Shown in pieces: positions 13,859 through 22,682 of a stretch of DNA of 37,695 nt. Each line of letters starts with the position of its first letter. Position 1 is the stretch's first letter. The translations under genes were made by a program, and so were the position numbers. This stretch comes from Entomospira nematocerorum (GTDB lineage Bacteria > Spirochaetota > Spirochaetia > WRBN01). The stretch lies in NCBI RefSeq assembly GCF_028748105.1, contig NZ_CP118172.1:1-37695 (forward strand), read 5' to 3'. The notes beneath the pieces are model-generated. The model ran no database searches. It was not told where the DNA came from and saw only the letters and a program-made list of their open reading frames with translations.

Positions 13859-15050
13859 ATACTGGCTGGTGAGTAGCGAATTTTCGGAGCAACTGTTGCC
13901 CTTAATAGAAAAATATCCCGAACTCCTCGCCTCGGCAATGGCAAATTTACCCCAAGATATTCCCTCTCAATTATCCTCACGGGTGGATGGTCACCAAGCG
14001 ATTTTTCGGATAGACGGCATTTTGACTAATACCATTACTGCCGAGGATTTGTTATTGGCAAAGCACTGGGGAATACCTCTGCCAACAACCTATCAGCAGA
14101 TTGCCAACACTATCGCAACATACAGTACTGATGAGAACATTGAGACGATTGTGATGCAGATTGACTCGGTGGGTGGGGTAGTTGCTGGTATTGATGTGGC
14201 GATAGATGCAATTCGCCTCTGTACCAAGCCCATCAAGAGCGAAGTGATTCATTTTTGTGCCAGCGCGGCCTATTGGCTGGCTAGCCAGTGTGATGAAATT
14301 GTGGCTGTCTCACGCCTCTCACAAATTGGATCTATCGGTGCGATGGTAGCATGGACAGATAACTCTACGGCACTAGAAAATGCAGGGTATGCACCCCGTA
14401 TTGTCAGGTCTAGCCATGCACCCAAAAAGAACCGAAGTCCAAAAGAAGAGGGTGGCATGGATGACCTTCAGCAGATGGTGGATACGGTAGAGGCAATGTT
14501 TTTGGCAGATATAGCAGAGGGTCGAAAAACCACAAAAGAGAAGGTTATCGATACATTTGGCTCTGGTGGGATGTTGTTTGCGCATGATGCGTTGTCAGTC
14601 GGGATGATTGACGGCGTGATTGCCCTCGCCCAGAGCAACGAACAACGCGGGCAGGGAAGCCCAAAGGAGAATACGGATATGTCTGTGTCCGAAGAAGAAC
14701 ACAAAAAAGCCGTCGCAATGGCAATAGAGGGCGAACGCAATCGGATTTCCCAGTTGCAGACCATCGCTCAACTGTTCCCATGCGAGGCATCGGAAAAGTT
14801 GGTGGCAGAGGCAATTGCCTCGGGGAAAAGTTATCAAGATGTCGCACCTGAAGCTATCGAAATCAGTCATGCTATGATGACAAAACTGCAAGATAGTGCT
14901 AGCTCAGGTGTAGAAAATCCCCCATTAATTCATCCAGAAACTCTCGATTCTATAGAAACGCCACAAGCTAGCTTAACACCAGAGGCCAAGCAACTTCAAG
15001 AGGAGCATGAACTGATTTTACAAGCACTACAACGTGGAGGATCACAATAA
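13851..15050 (+). CDS. Capsid maturation protease with scaffold domain (S49, gpC-like)
   Basis: 399 residues. The N-terminal about 260 are an S49/SppA-type serine peptidase: IDSVGG (104-109), the nucleophile in CASAAYW (Ser138), and the SQIGSIGAM segment after it. The C-terminal about 125 residues are helical, charged and rich in Glu/Gln, as in the scaffold half of lambda gpC. An internal in-frame ATG at 14679 with its own ribosome-binding site would release that half alone. It acts in prohead assembly and maturation. Confidence 0.9.
   Translation: MHKYWLVSSEFSEQLLPLIEKYPELLASAMANLPQDIPSQLSSRVDGHQAIFRIDGILTNTITAEDLLLAKHWGIPLPTTYQQIANTIATYSTDENIETIVMQIDSVGGVVAGIDVAIDAIRLCTKPIKSEVIHFCASAAYWLASQCDEIVAVSRLSQIGSIGAMVAWTDNSTALENAGYAPRIVRSSHAPKKNRSPKEEGGMDDLQQMVDTVEAMFLADIAEGRKTTKEKVIDTFGSGGMLFAHDALSVGMIDGVIALAQSNEQRGQGSPKENTDMSVSEEEHKKAVAMAIEGERNRISQLQTIAQLFPCEASEKLVAEAIASGKSYQDVAPEAIEISHAMMTKLQDSASSGVENPPLIHPETLDSIETPQASLTPEAKQLQEEHELILQALQRGGSQ
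14679..15050 (+). CDS. Internal-start scaffold protein (Nu3-like)
   Basis: The in-frame ATG at codon 277 of the protease gene is preceded by AAAGGAG (14664-14670) with 8-bp spacing, a better site than those of several whole genes here. The product would be 123 residues, starting MSVSEEEHKKAV, with coiled-coil character. Lambda makes its Nu3 scaffold from C in this way, so I expect separate translation. Inferred from sequence. Confidence 0.7.
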   Translation: MSVSEEEHKKAVAMAIEGERNRISQLQTIAQLFPCEASEKLVAEAIASGKSYQDVAPEAIEISHAMMTKLQDSASSGVENPPLIHPETLDSIETPQASLTPEAKQLQEEHELILQALQRGGSQ

Positions 15051-15481
15051 TGGAGAGTCACGTTGTGGCATTTAAACAGGATCCATTCTTAAGAGATTCG
15101 ATGCATCGCGAGACAATGGAAAGTCTAGAGAAAGGACATTATTACTATCCAGCTATGGTGTTGATCCGCTCTAGTAGCGGAGCTTTACATCCTGCTAGTC
15201 TTGAGGATATCGGCAGTCATACACAATTTTTTATCTCCATAGCAGAGACTAACTTAATTGATGCTACCAACAATGTATCGATGCCAGTACTCCTCTCTGG
15301 TTCGGTCTGGGCAACTAGCCTTCGCTTGCCAAGTGAAGCAACGCTCACAACAAAAACGAATGGCAAGCTGATTTTTGATCAACTCATTGGTAGTCGTATT
15401 ATTCCCGTTAGTCACGATTTCACGATGTATCACGCGGGTCTTAATACGCAGGAAAGCCCAGAACCAAAAGGAGAAGCATAA
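15050..15481 (+). CDS. Head decoration protein (gpD-like)
   Basis: 143 residues, compared with 110 for lambda gpD, with extra residues at both ends. The core (KGHYYYPAMVLIRSSSGALHPA ... VSMPVLLSGSVWATSLRLP) fits the D family, which stabilises the capsid by binding its three-fold sites. GGAGG lies 9 bases before the ATG, and the start shares bases with the protease stop (TAATG). Placed between C and E as in lambda. Confidence 0.8.
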   Translation: MESHVVAFKQDPFLRDSMHRETMESLEKGHYYYPAMVLIRSSSGALHPASLEDIGSHTQFFISIAETNLIDATNNVSMPVLLSGSVWATSLRLPSEATLTTKTNGKLIFDQLIGSRIIPVSHDFTMYHAGLNTQESPEPKGEA

Positions 15482-16539
15482 TGCCATCACCACTTACTCA
15501 GCATAGCTATGTTGCAAAATTTGTCGATGAACTCAAATCAGAGAATTTCGGCATCCATAAAATGTTTAATAAATTCATCTACAGTGAACAATCCACTATC
15601 TCCATGGGTCAACACGCAAGACACTATCTCTTACCCAGATCGGTGCCACTGAATTCTAATAAACGCCAGCAGATGATAGCTGGTGAAGCACGCTTTGATT
15701 TCATGACCGTTCCGCAGTTTGCCTTGGAAAAACAGATTACGCCACAAATGTTAGAAGAGCAAATTCCTATGGAATATCTATCAGCCAAACCTTTCTCTCG
15801 CCAAACACGAGAATCTTGGCATGTTGCACAAAGTCTCACTGAGATGGTGCGAATGATGCATCGAGAGATGGAACGACAAGGTGCCGAAGCACTCTTACGA
15901 GGGAAGATTGATTTTGATGGTGCAGCTGCCTCCATTGACTTTAAACGCGATAAAAATAACACTCTCAGCGTCAGTAAAGAGTGGACAAATAGCTCTGCGG
16001 ATATCTTGGGTGATTTAGCTGGATTAGTCAGCCAGATTCGTCTCCAAGGTGGAGAGCCGAATATGGTGATTCTTGGTGAATCTGCCTGGAATGCTCTCTT
16101 ACGTAATGAGCTGTTGTTGAAGCTATTAGATAACTCTCGGGTATTTATTGGGCAAGTTGCATCAAAGGTGAATGCCTTGGGTCAAGTGGAGGTCGCCAAG
16201 CTCAATATTCATGGGATTGTCATGCCATTCATCGTGTATAGCGCCCAACATGAGGTAGAGCATCCAGATGGCACGATTAGTGTGAAGAAATATATCGATC
16301 CTAATGCGGTGATCATGCTCGATACGCGTCAAGATTTGTTTACTTTCTTCGGCAAACCACCGCTCTTTGATGAACATCGCCTCACGCGTATGAATGTCGA
16401 TGGTGCCGTCTTTGAGGCTTTTCGCGAGGTGGGAGGAGCCCAAAGTTATAGCGTTGGCATTGTCTCTCGACCGCTGCTCTTTCCAGCGCGACCCAATCTC
16501 ACTGCTGTCCTTATGGCAAACGGTGCAACGATTAAATAG
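15481..16539 (+). CDS. Major capsid protein (gpE family)
   Basis: 352 residues (lambda gpE is 341). GpE-family features include an N-terminal LPRSVPLNSNKRQQMIAGEARFDFMTVPQFALEKQITPQMLEEQ and a long central domain with EPNMVILGESAWNALL. The start overlaps the stop of the decoration gene, so expression is coupled. It forms the icosahedral shell. Confidence 0.9.
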   Translation: MPSPLTQHSYVAKFVDELKSENFGIHKMFNKFIYSEQSTISMGQHARHYLLPRSVPLNSNKRQQMIAGEARFDFMTVPQFALEKQITPQMLEEQIPMEYLSAKPFSRQTRESWHVAQSLTEMVRMMHREMERQGAEALLRGKIDFDGAAASIDFKRDKNNTLSVSKEWTNSSADILGDLAGLVSQIRLQGGEPNMVILGESAWNALLRNELLLKLLDNSRVFIGQVASKVNALGQVEVAKLNIHGIVMPFIVYSAQHEVEHPDGTISVKKYIDPNAVIMLDTRQDLFTFFGKPPLFDEHRLTRMNVDGAVFEAFREVGGAQSYSVGIVSRPLLFPARPNLTAVLMANGATIK

Positions 16540-16549
16540 GAGTCTATGC

Positions 16550-16888
16550 ATGGCAAAAAAACCACACCAAGAAGAATCTATTGATGAGGAGCTATCGGAT
16601 CTTTTAGCTACAGATGAGCCATCAGAGATAACCTTTGGAGAAGAAATGCAACATCATGATGCATCTCCTCAAGAAACATCAACAAAAGCAGAGGAACAAA
16701 CTTCATCAAGTAATGCGGTACCTCATTCTCCAGTACACACTGCCTATCGTCTAACCTCGGCAATGTCACTTTATGGCACGCTCTATCATATTGGCGATAT
16801 GATAGAGATCGCTCCCATAGATGATGCGGTATTGCATGATTTACTACGCCGAGGCGTCGTACAACCAGTGGAACAATCCAATGACTAA
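16550..16888 (+). CDS. Small acidic head-region protein (FI position)
   Basis: 112 residues from the ATG at 16550, chosen because TAGGAG lies upstream and because a start at 16394 would lie inside the capsid gene. The first 60 residues are acidic and low in complexity (EESIDEELSDLLATDEPSE...). The last 50 form a small domain (AYRLTSAMSLYGTLYHIGDMIEI). It occupies the position of lambda FI after E, and such a tail-plus-domain layout would suit a packaging accessory, but sequence alone does not prove it. Confidence 0.6.
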   Translation: MAKKPHQEESIDEELSDLLATDEPSEITFGEEMQHHDASPQETSTKAEEQTSSSNAVPHSPVHTAYRLTSAMSLYGTLYHIGDMIEIAPIDDAVLHDLLRRGVVQPVEQSND

Positions 16889-17297
16889 GATGCAGTCACA
16901 TCGATCGATGATCGAGAAAAATCGCGATTGGTCTTATAAAACCTTTGGTCAAGACGCAATCCTTTATCCGCCAACAGATACAGATAATGCGATCATCTAC
17001 GTTATAAAAAGTCTCTATTTGAGCATTCCTTATGCATTTACCCACATGGAGAGTCGTCTCAATGGCAGTGAAACACATTTAAGCATGCGTCTACGTGATA
17101 CAAGAAATTTCACTCAATTCACTAACTGGCAGATCTTCACCACGAATCAGCTCGGTGCTGATATTTTTGGCGTGATTGATGCGGTGTTCGTTGATGATAG
17201 CATGGGAGAAATCAACGTGCAATATAATCTCCACGATAACCCAAGTCATCAAGCAGAGAGATCGTCCAAATCTACCACGCGAGGAGCATATTTGTGA
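16881..17297 (+). CDS. Probable head-tail completion protein (FII position)
   Basis: 138 residues from the ATG at 16881, which overlaps the stop of the preceding gene; a longer start at 16821 is unlikely. No certain family. The mix of strands and the position between the capsid genes and the tail terminator suggest a connector or head-tail completion protein. The end overlaps the next start (GTGA). Confidence 0.55.
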   Translation: MTKMQSHRSMIEKNRDWSYKTFGQDAILYPPTDTDNAIIYVIKSLYLSIPYAFTHMESRLNGSETHLSMRLRDTRNFTQFTNWQIFTTNQLGADIFGVIDAVFVDDSMGEINVQYNLHDNPSHQAERSSKSTTRGAYL

Positions 17298-17845
17298 GTA
17301 AATCGATACCAAGCATCGCTATTTTAGAGTATCTACGTGATGTTCTCCTACAGTATAACACCTATCGATTCGAGAGTGGTTTGACGGTATTTTCGCTCAT
17401 TGGTAATCCGCTTGCGCAATTAGATATGGATAACGGGCTACAGGTAAGTCCATTTTTATACAGCATCACTTCGGAAGATGCATCACGATTTTCCGCACAA
17501 GAACGCCTGACCTATCGTATTGATATTCTCCATGTCAATCTTGATATGCTTGAAGATGCTTATATGGATATGTTAGCCATCGCCCATGATGTGCGTCAAG
17601 CCATTATGCGCCTGATACATAGAGATATGGGATTCCCTTTTGAGGTGACGAATTTAACACATCCAAGCTTTCGTATTGTTACTAATTCTACCGAAAACCC
17701 AGATCTAGAATATGCCTATGGGCAGATTGAATTCTCTATGGATGTGGCCTTTGACTATTATATCGATGAAGATATGCCTATGGTAGATGGACGCAATATT
17801 AATTGGAATTTTTTGATAAGAAACGCACAGGAGCAAAAATCATGA
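17294..17845 (+). CDS. Probable tail terminator/completion protein
   Basis: 183 residues with a GTG start at 17294 and GGAG upstream. Alternating strands and helices (YLRDVLLQYNTYRFESGLTVF; LTYRIDILHVNLDMLEDAYMDML) and its place directly before the sheath fit a tail terminator, but I do not recognise a specific family. It overlaps the sheath gene by 4 bases (ATGA). Confidence 0.55.
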   Translation: MSKSIPSIAILEYLRDVLLQYNTYRFESGLTVFSLIGNPLAQLDMDNGLQVSPFLYSITSEDASRFSAQERLTYRIDILHVNLDMLEDAYMDMLAIAHDVRQAIMRLIHRDMGFPFEVTNLTHPSFRIVTNSTENPDLEYAYGQIEFSMDVAFDYYIDEDMPMVDGRNINWNFLIRNAQEQKS

Positions 17846-19047
17846 GTTTTATACCCAATAGTGTACAAGCCTCAGGCAATTTTTTCGCACACACAGGAGG
17901 TGTCCAAATTCCTCCAAGGCTAGAACAAAAGTTGTTAATGCTGGGAAGGAGTAACACCTTAAGTGATGAGACACAATATTGGATACCCAAACGGATCATC
18001 ACTATCGATCAAGCACGACAAACTTATGGAACAGAGAGCGAATTAACCCAGTTTATAATCCATGCACTCACAGCCGATCCATTATTACACGTGTACGCTG
18101 TTGCCATGGAAGATGATCACACTAGCATTAACCCAGTAGCAACGCAAGAGGATGCACCGACAAAGCAAACAAAAAAAGTTGCTCGCACTGGTAGCTATGC
18201 GTTTGATAAACTCTTTAAAGCCATGGGTGATACCTTTTATACGAAGATGGTCATTCCCTTTTTTGATGAGAGTGCTTGGCAGGATCTCATTCGTTTGGCA
18301 GAACAACGCAATGATCCAAGTATCTATAGACCCTTGTCGATCATTGTCCCCAGTAACCTTAACTTTGAGGCACAAGTAGAACTTCCCAAACGTTTTAATA
18401 GTCCTTACTTACATATTATCTATCTAGAGAATGCTCCTGCAGAAGAGTTGGGCATGTTAGCTGTAAGTACTGGTGTGGCCATGGCATCATTTGATAATAT
18501 TGATTTGGGTCGTCCCTACAAAACGTTACCTATCCGTGGCATCAAGTTTCGTCCAGCCAACAACTATATTTATGCTCAATCCGATGCATTAGTACAGGCA
18601 GGATCGAGTTGGTTACGCGTCGATAATGCCGGTCAGTTGATCATTGGTGATGCGTGTTCAACGTATCGATTAACCTCTGATGGATATATTGATAAAACAT
18701 GGATGTTTAGTGAGATGCTAGCTAACTATCAATACAAGTTATTTGATATGGAGTACCTAGTGAAGAGTCGCTATGCCCAAGTCATTTTTGTGCCTAATAA
18801 CGTCGTGACACAACGAGAAAATGTGGTAAAACCAAGTGATGTCAAGCTCGCCTTTATGGAGCTTATCAAGCTATGGGAGAGTCAAGCTTTAAGTGTCAAT
18901 GCAGAGCAGATTATCCAGACGCTGATCGTAACATTTAATGTGGAGAATCCTGCACGTATAGATATTCGTCTCACAGACCAAATGAGTGTCGGTGGACGTA
19001 TTTTCACCGTGGCATATAGCCATGGATTTCATCAAGGAGTGGAGTAA
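17842..19047 (+). CDS. Contractile tail sheath protein (Mu gpL-like)
   Basis: 401 residues from the ATG at 17842 with CAGGAG upstream; an earlier ATG at 17803 lies in the previous gene. An N-terminal region with GGVQIPPRLEQKLLMLG, a central domain (FDKLFKAMGDTFYTKMVIPF, then DPSIYRPLSIIVPS) and a C-terminal domain ending in MSVGGRIFTVAYSHGF fit a sheath protein of the Mu/DUF2586 kind. It is followed by the tube gene, as always in contractile tails. Confidence 0.8.
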   Translation: MSFIPNSVQASGNFFAHTGGVQIPPRLEQKLLMLGRSNTLSDETQYWIPKRIITIDQARQTYGTESELTQFIIHALTADPLLHVYAVAMEDDHTSINPVATQEDAPTKQTKKVARTGSYAFDKLFKAMGDTFYTKMVIPFFDESAWQDLIRLAEQRNDPSIYRPLSIIVPSNLNFEAQVELPKRFNSPYLHIIYLENAPAEELGMLAVSTGVAMASFDNIDLGRPYKTLPIRGIKFRPANNYIYAQSDALVQAGSSWLRVDNAGQLIIGDACSTYRLTSDGYIDKTWMFSEMLANYQYKLFDMEYLVKSRYAQVIFVPNNVVTQRENVVKPSDVKLAFMELIKLWESQALSVNAEQIIQTLIVTFNVENPARIDIRLTDQMSVGGRIFTVAYSHGFHQGVE

Positions 19048-19049
19048 AG

Positions 19050-19427
19050 ATGGCAAAAACCAAAGGTGGTCGCCTCGTAGAGGTACGAATTAATGGACGT
19101 AATTTTGACCCAACAAATGATAGTGATCCTACCATTAAGATTGGAGCTCTTGAGGTAGAAAATGAAATTACTGCAGGAAGGCATATTCACTCTGTAGTGC
19201 GAGAGGCAATGGGAGGATTCTCTGATCTTGTTCTCTCTGTTACTGATGATGAGTATACCATATTAGCTAATATCTGGGACTCATTAACACCAGTATCAGT
19301 CACCATTACACGCGCATCAGGAGCTATCTATGGCGGGCAGTGTTATCCTTCTGGAACCTGTGAGTTAAGCAATGATGGAAAAGTGACTCTTGCCATGGAT
19401 AGTGGCGATTTTATGCTCATTAGTTAG
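19050..19427 (+). CDS. Tail tube protein (Mu gpM-like)
   Basis: 125 residues, mostly beta strands (GGRLVEVRINGRNFDP, SVTITRASGAIYGGQCYPSGTCELS), short like Mu gpM tube proteins and placed directly after the sheath. The start lies two bases after the sheath stop with GGAG upstream. Confidence 0.8.
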   Translation: MAKTKGGRLVEVRINGRNFDPTNDSDPTIKIGALEVENEITAGRHIHSVVREAMGGFSDLVLSVTDDEYTILANIWDSLTPVSVTITRASGAIYGGQCYPSGTCELSNDGKVTLAMDSGDFMLIS

Positions 19428-19436
19428 GAGAATCAT

Positions 19437-19892
19437 ATGAATCATAAAGAACGATTAAGCGTAGAAGAAACGCAAGAACAATTTGAACTTATCTGTGGTG
19501 CTATGTTAATGGATATAGAAGAACGCCAAGTAGAATTAGAGTATGCAACAGAAGAAGAACGCCAACGTGTTGAAAAGCAAGAACATAAAATAAAGACTTG
19601 GATTGCATTTAAGCGATTATCATTAAACCAAAATCCAGATACAATTGCCTATCATCTGAGTCAACCAATCAAGCAAGGCAATCAAGAGATCCATACCTTT
19701 ATCTTTGGCTTAGCGGATCTCAAAGTCGGTAAAGTACTCAAATCACAATCGAATAAACATCTTGGTGATACAGAAAAAGGGAAAGCCTTTATTAGTGCGG
19801 TCTTAGGCATTCCAACTCTCACTCTAGATGAGTGTTCCCTTCCTGATTTTACGCGGATAGGAGAAATTATCGCTTTTTTTACCACGACCTAA
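19437..19892 (+). CDS. Tail assembly chaperone, short form
   Basis: 151 residues ending at TAA 19890-19892. Position between tube and tape measure, helical charged N-terminus and a slippery site close to the stop are the hallmarks of a tail assembly chaperone (lambda gpG, Mu gp41 type). It would coat the tape measure protein and guide tube polymerisation. TAGGAG lies upstream of the ATG. Confidence 0.8.
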   Translation: MNHKERLSVEETQEQFELICGAMLMDIEERQVELEYATEEERQRVEKQEHKIKTWIAFKRLSLNQNPDTIAYHLSQPIKQGNQEIHTFIFGLADLKVGKVLKSQSNKHLGDTEKGKAFISAVLGIPTLTLDECSLPDFTRIGEIIAFFTTT

Positions 19893-20056
19893 GGCAGACC
19901 TCGGCAGAGCGTATCAATCTAGTCGTCAACCGCTTTCATCTCGATGCCATCGAGATGGATTGGTGGAAGCTAGATTGGTATTATCAGCTTGCCAAACGGC
20001 AGTATGAGGCAGAAGAATCAGCATATCGTAAACAAATCAAGGAAGATAGGAGATAA
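19437..20056 (+). CDS. Tail assembly chaperone, -1 frameshift fusion form
   Basis: A -1 slip on T-TTT-TTT (19874-19880) continues the reading frame to TAA at 20054-20056, adding 58 residues (beginning YHDLRQTSAERINLVVNRF and including AIEMDWWKLDWYYQLAKRQY) for a total of about 206. The extension is free of stops, reaches to within 4 bases of the tape measure start and has no start codon or ribosome-binding site of its own. This matches the lambda G/GT arrangement. Confidence 0.8.
19874..19880 (+). other. Programmed -1 ribosomal frameshift site
   Basis: Seven Ts in the phase T TTT TTT relative to the chaperone frame (GCT TTT TTT ACC), a standard slippery heptamer. A perfect 9-bp hairpin with GCC loop occurs at 19937-19957, about 57 bases downstream, which is farther than usual stimulators. 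Confidence 0.75.
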
Positions 20057-20060
20057 TCAC

Positions 20061-22682
20061 ATGGCAGGGGCAACGATGACTTTTGGTATTGAGCACGTCT
20101 TAAGTGTTATAGATAATATATCCGCACCAGCTAAACGAGTGACTGAATCACTAGAAAAGACAGCGACAATTGCTCAAAAAGTCCAGAAAACAGTTAATCA
20201 AGCCTTTACTCTCGTGGGAGTGACGGTGGGAGTCTCGATGCTAAAGTCAGCCGTTACGGATGTGATTAATCTGAGTGTTGAGTTAGATAAGACATTGATG
20301 AATGTAGGTGCTAAGTTAGGATTTAGTAAAGGTAGTAAAGAGTATGACATCCTCAACAATAAGGCACGAGAAGTGGGAGAGAATACCATCTTTAGTACAT
20401 CAGAAGTAGCCCGTGCTTTTGATTTTTTAGCAATGGCAGGCTTTGATACAGTGGATTCATTGACTGAAAATATAGATTCCTTGACACAAATCGCCCAAGC
20501 CTCTGGCTTAGGTCTGGATCGTGCTACAGATATTGCAAGCGATATGATTGGTATTTTCAAAAAAAGTGGCGTTGATATGCAACGTGTTGGCGATGTCCTT
20601 GCCACAGGAGCAAACAAAGCAAATACCACGTTTGAAATGATGTTTGAATCCATGAAAAAAGTAGGGCCTGTCGCAGATACCTTGCATATGAGCATCGAAG
20701 AGACGACTGGTGCAATATTGGTATTAGCCAATGCTGGGATTAAGTCTAGTGAAGCTGGTACGAAAATGAAGACAATTTTAGCTAATTTATCTAATCCAGT
20801 CGGGCAAACAGCAAAGGCATTGGAGCAATTTGGCATCAAAACCAAAGACTCTTCCGGTAACTTGCTGGCATTTACAGATATCTTTTCTCAAATGGAAGAT
20901 GTCTATAATTCGCTGGGTACTGGCGATCAGGCACAATTTTTACAACAAATCGCAGGAAAAGAGGCGATGGATGGTTTAGCTGTTTTACTCAATACTGGCA
21001 GTGGCGAACTTGCTAGATTTACAGAAATGCTAGAAGGTTCTCAAGGTGCGGCCGCCAATATGGCAGCGATTATGGCACAGTCAACCGATGCCAAACTCAA
21101 GAGTGTGGCTTCTAAATGGGAGGCGCTCAAACTTAGTATGGGCGATAAGATGGACAGCGGTTTGAATCAGATGCTCCAAGCGATTATTGACTCACTCCCA
21201 GGACTCATGGTTGGCATGCAGGCATTAGGAAGTGCCTTAGGTTTTCTCTTTCAAATTCTTGGTGGCGTTATCAGGTTTTTTGGCAACCTAATCCAAGATA
21301 TCAATGCGATGCCCACACCAATCAAAGTGCTTGTTGGTGCCATATTAGGAATTGTTATTGCGGTTATCGCTGTCAAAAAGGCAGTTGTCCTCTTTAATAG
21401 CGTCATGGCTATAACCAATATACTGATGATGAGTAATCCTGTTGGCTTGGTGATTATTGGCATTATGGCGCTCATAGCAGTTATCTATGTTGTCATACGC
21501 TACTGGCATAAATTTAAAGCGATATTTACCGGCGTTATCCATAAAGTGAAGGATGCATTTATGAAAACTTGGGAGAAAATCAAAGAATTTTTTATTACCA
21601 TTGGTTCATTCATAAAGAAAATTTTTCTTGCTTGGGTAGAGGTCGCCAAGTTTGTGGTTAAGGTCTGGGTCATTATTTTTCAAGTTGTTTTGAGCTTTAT
21701 CCAAACCAAGATTATCCAGCCGATGGCAGAAGGCTTTAAGAAGTTATGGGCAAAGATTGTTGATGGTGCAAGGAAGTTATGGAGTGGACTCAAGGCCATC
21801 TTTGCCGCGATGTGGAGCTGGATAAATACCCATGTCATCCAACCGATTGCACGTGGTTTTGTTGCTCTCTGGAGTGGCATTAAGAACACCTGGGAGATTG
21901 TCTGGAGTGCTCTTCAAGCCATCTTTGCCGCGATGTGGAGTTGGTTAGATCAACATGTTATTCAGCCGATTGCTAAACTCTTTGGCTGGTTGTGGGACGG
22001 CGTTAAAAATGGCTTTGATGTGGCATGGGATAAGCTTAAAACGGCATTCAATGGCATTGTCACCTTCTTTAAAGAGTCTATTATTGATCCGATCATCAAG
22101 GCATTTAGTACGATGTGGGACGGCATTAAAAAGATATTCAATAAAGACAAGAATACCATGAGCACCGAGATAGCCGGATTATCTGATAACACGCCACCTT
22201 CATCCCCTATCACTACTACACTACCACAACTAACTAGCACGCAGGAGCAAATACATAATCTGCTATCAACAGTAAATCCCACACCAAGTATCCCAACGCT
22301 TGCGAAAAGTCATGTACCACCTACGCCAAAGGTACCACCCACTCCAAAGATGCCAGCCATTCCAAGTGATGAATCAGCCATTCCAAAGATGCCAGCCATT
22401 TCAAAGATGCCAGTCATTTCAAAGATGCCAGCCATTTCAAGTGATGAATCTTCCACGCCTGCGGATGATCCACTCATTGATGCGGTAGATTTAATGCCCA
22501 AGGAGTATCACGACTTGGCAGTACGTCATAGCGTTGCGGCTGCCGAGATGGGTATGATCAAGGTGGGCGGACGCATCGATGTTGCCATTACAGGATCAGG
22601 ATCGATAACCCATGTGGAGAGCGATAATCCCGATGTACCTATTCGTACCTCAATGAATCGAGGAGCTGCAGGTGATTGTTAA
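20061..22682 (+). CDS. Tail tape measure protein
   Basis: 873 residues from the ATG at 20061 with TAGGAG upstream; the in-frame ATG at 19989 falls in the chaperone extension. The N-terminal half has the TP901-type tape measure core (EVGENTIFSTSEVARAFDFLAMAGFD; ALEQFGIKTKD; FSQMEDVY). Hydrophobic segments lie around residues 415-500. Four 41-residue tandem repeats follow (DNA 21678-22139), then a Pro/Lys/Met-rich linker built of short PKMPAI-type repeats (about 22310-22455). It sets tail length and may enter the host envelope during ejection. Confidence 0.9.
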   Translation: MAGATMTFGIEHVLSVIDNISAPAKRVTESLEKTATIAQKVQKTVNQAFTLVGVTVGVSMLKSAVTDVINLSVELDKTLMNVGAKLGFSKGSKEYDILNNKAREVGENTIFSTSEVARAFDFLAMAGFDTVDSLTENIDSLTQIAQASGLGLDRATDIASDMIGIFKKSGVDMQRVGDVLATGANKANTTFEMMFESMKKVGPVADTLHMSIEETTGAILVLANAGIKSSEAGTKMKTILANLSNPVGQTAKALEQFGIKTKDSSGNLLAFTDIFSQMEDVYNSLGTGDQAQFLQQIAGKEAMDGLAVLLNTGSGELARFTEMLEGSQGAAANMAAIMAQSTDAKLKSVASKWEALKLSMGDKMDSGLNQMLQAIIDSLPGLMVGMQALGSALGFLFQILGGVIRFFGNLIQDINAMPTPIKVLVGAILGIVIAVIAVKKAVVLFNSVMAITNILMMSNPVGLVIIGIMALIAVIYVVIRYWHKFKAIFTGVIHKVKDAFMKTWEKIKEFFITIGSFIKKIFLAWVEVAKFVVKVWVIIFQVVLSFIQTKIIQPMAEGFKKLWAKIVDGARKLWSGLKAIFAAMWSWINTHVIQPIARGFVALWSGIKNTWEIVWSALQAIFAAMWSWLDQHVIQPIAKLFGWLWDGVKNGFDVAWDKLKTAFNGIVTFFKESIIDPIIKAFSTMWDGIKKIFNKDKNTMSTEIAGLSDNTPPSSPITTTLPQLTSTQEQIHNLLSTVNPTPSIPTLAKSHVPPTPKVPPTPKMPAIPSDESAIPKMPAISKMPVISKMPAISSDESSTPADDPLIDAVDLMPKEYHDLAVRHSVAAAEMGMIKVGGRIDVAITGSGSITHVESDNPDVPIRTSMNRGAAGDC
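21678..22139 (+). repeat. 41-codon tandem repeats in tape measure gene
   Basis: Units begin at 21678, 21801, 21924 and 22047, exactly 123 bases apart; the fourth is incomplete. Each unit has the pattern F..-(W/L).(W/F)-....-IIQP-(I/M)A..F..LW..(I/V). The second and third share the DNA of FAAMWSW almost unchanged. The repeats are amphipathic with regular Trp and hydrophobic spacing. Confidence 0.85.

Noticed and set aside
14468..14891. Several overlapping minus-strand ORFs across the protease gene
   Set aside because: They lie wholly antisense to a well-supported gene and lack ribosome-binding sites.
20198..20845. 215-codon minus-strand ORF inside the tape measure gene
   Set aside because: No Shine-Dalgarno or promoter, and it mirrors the codon pattern of the tape measure protein.
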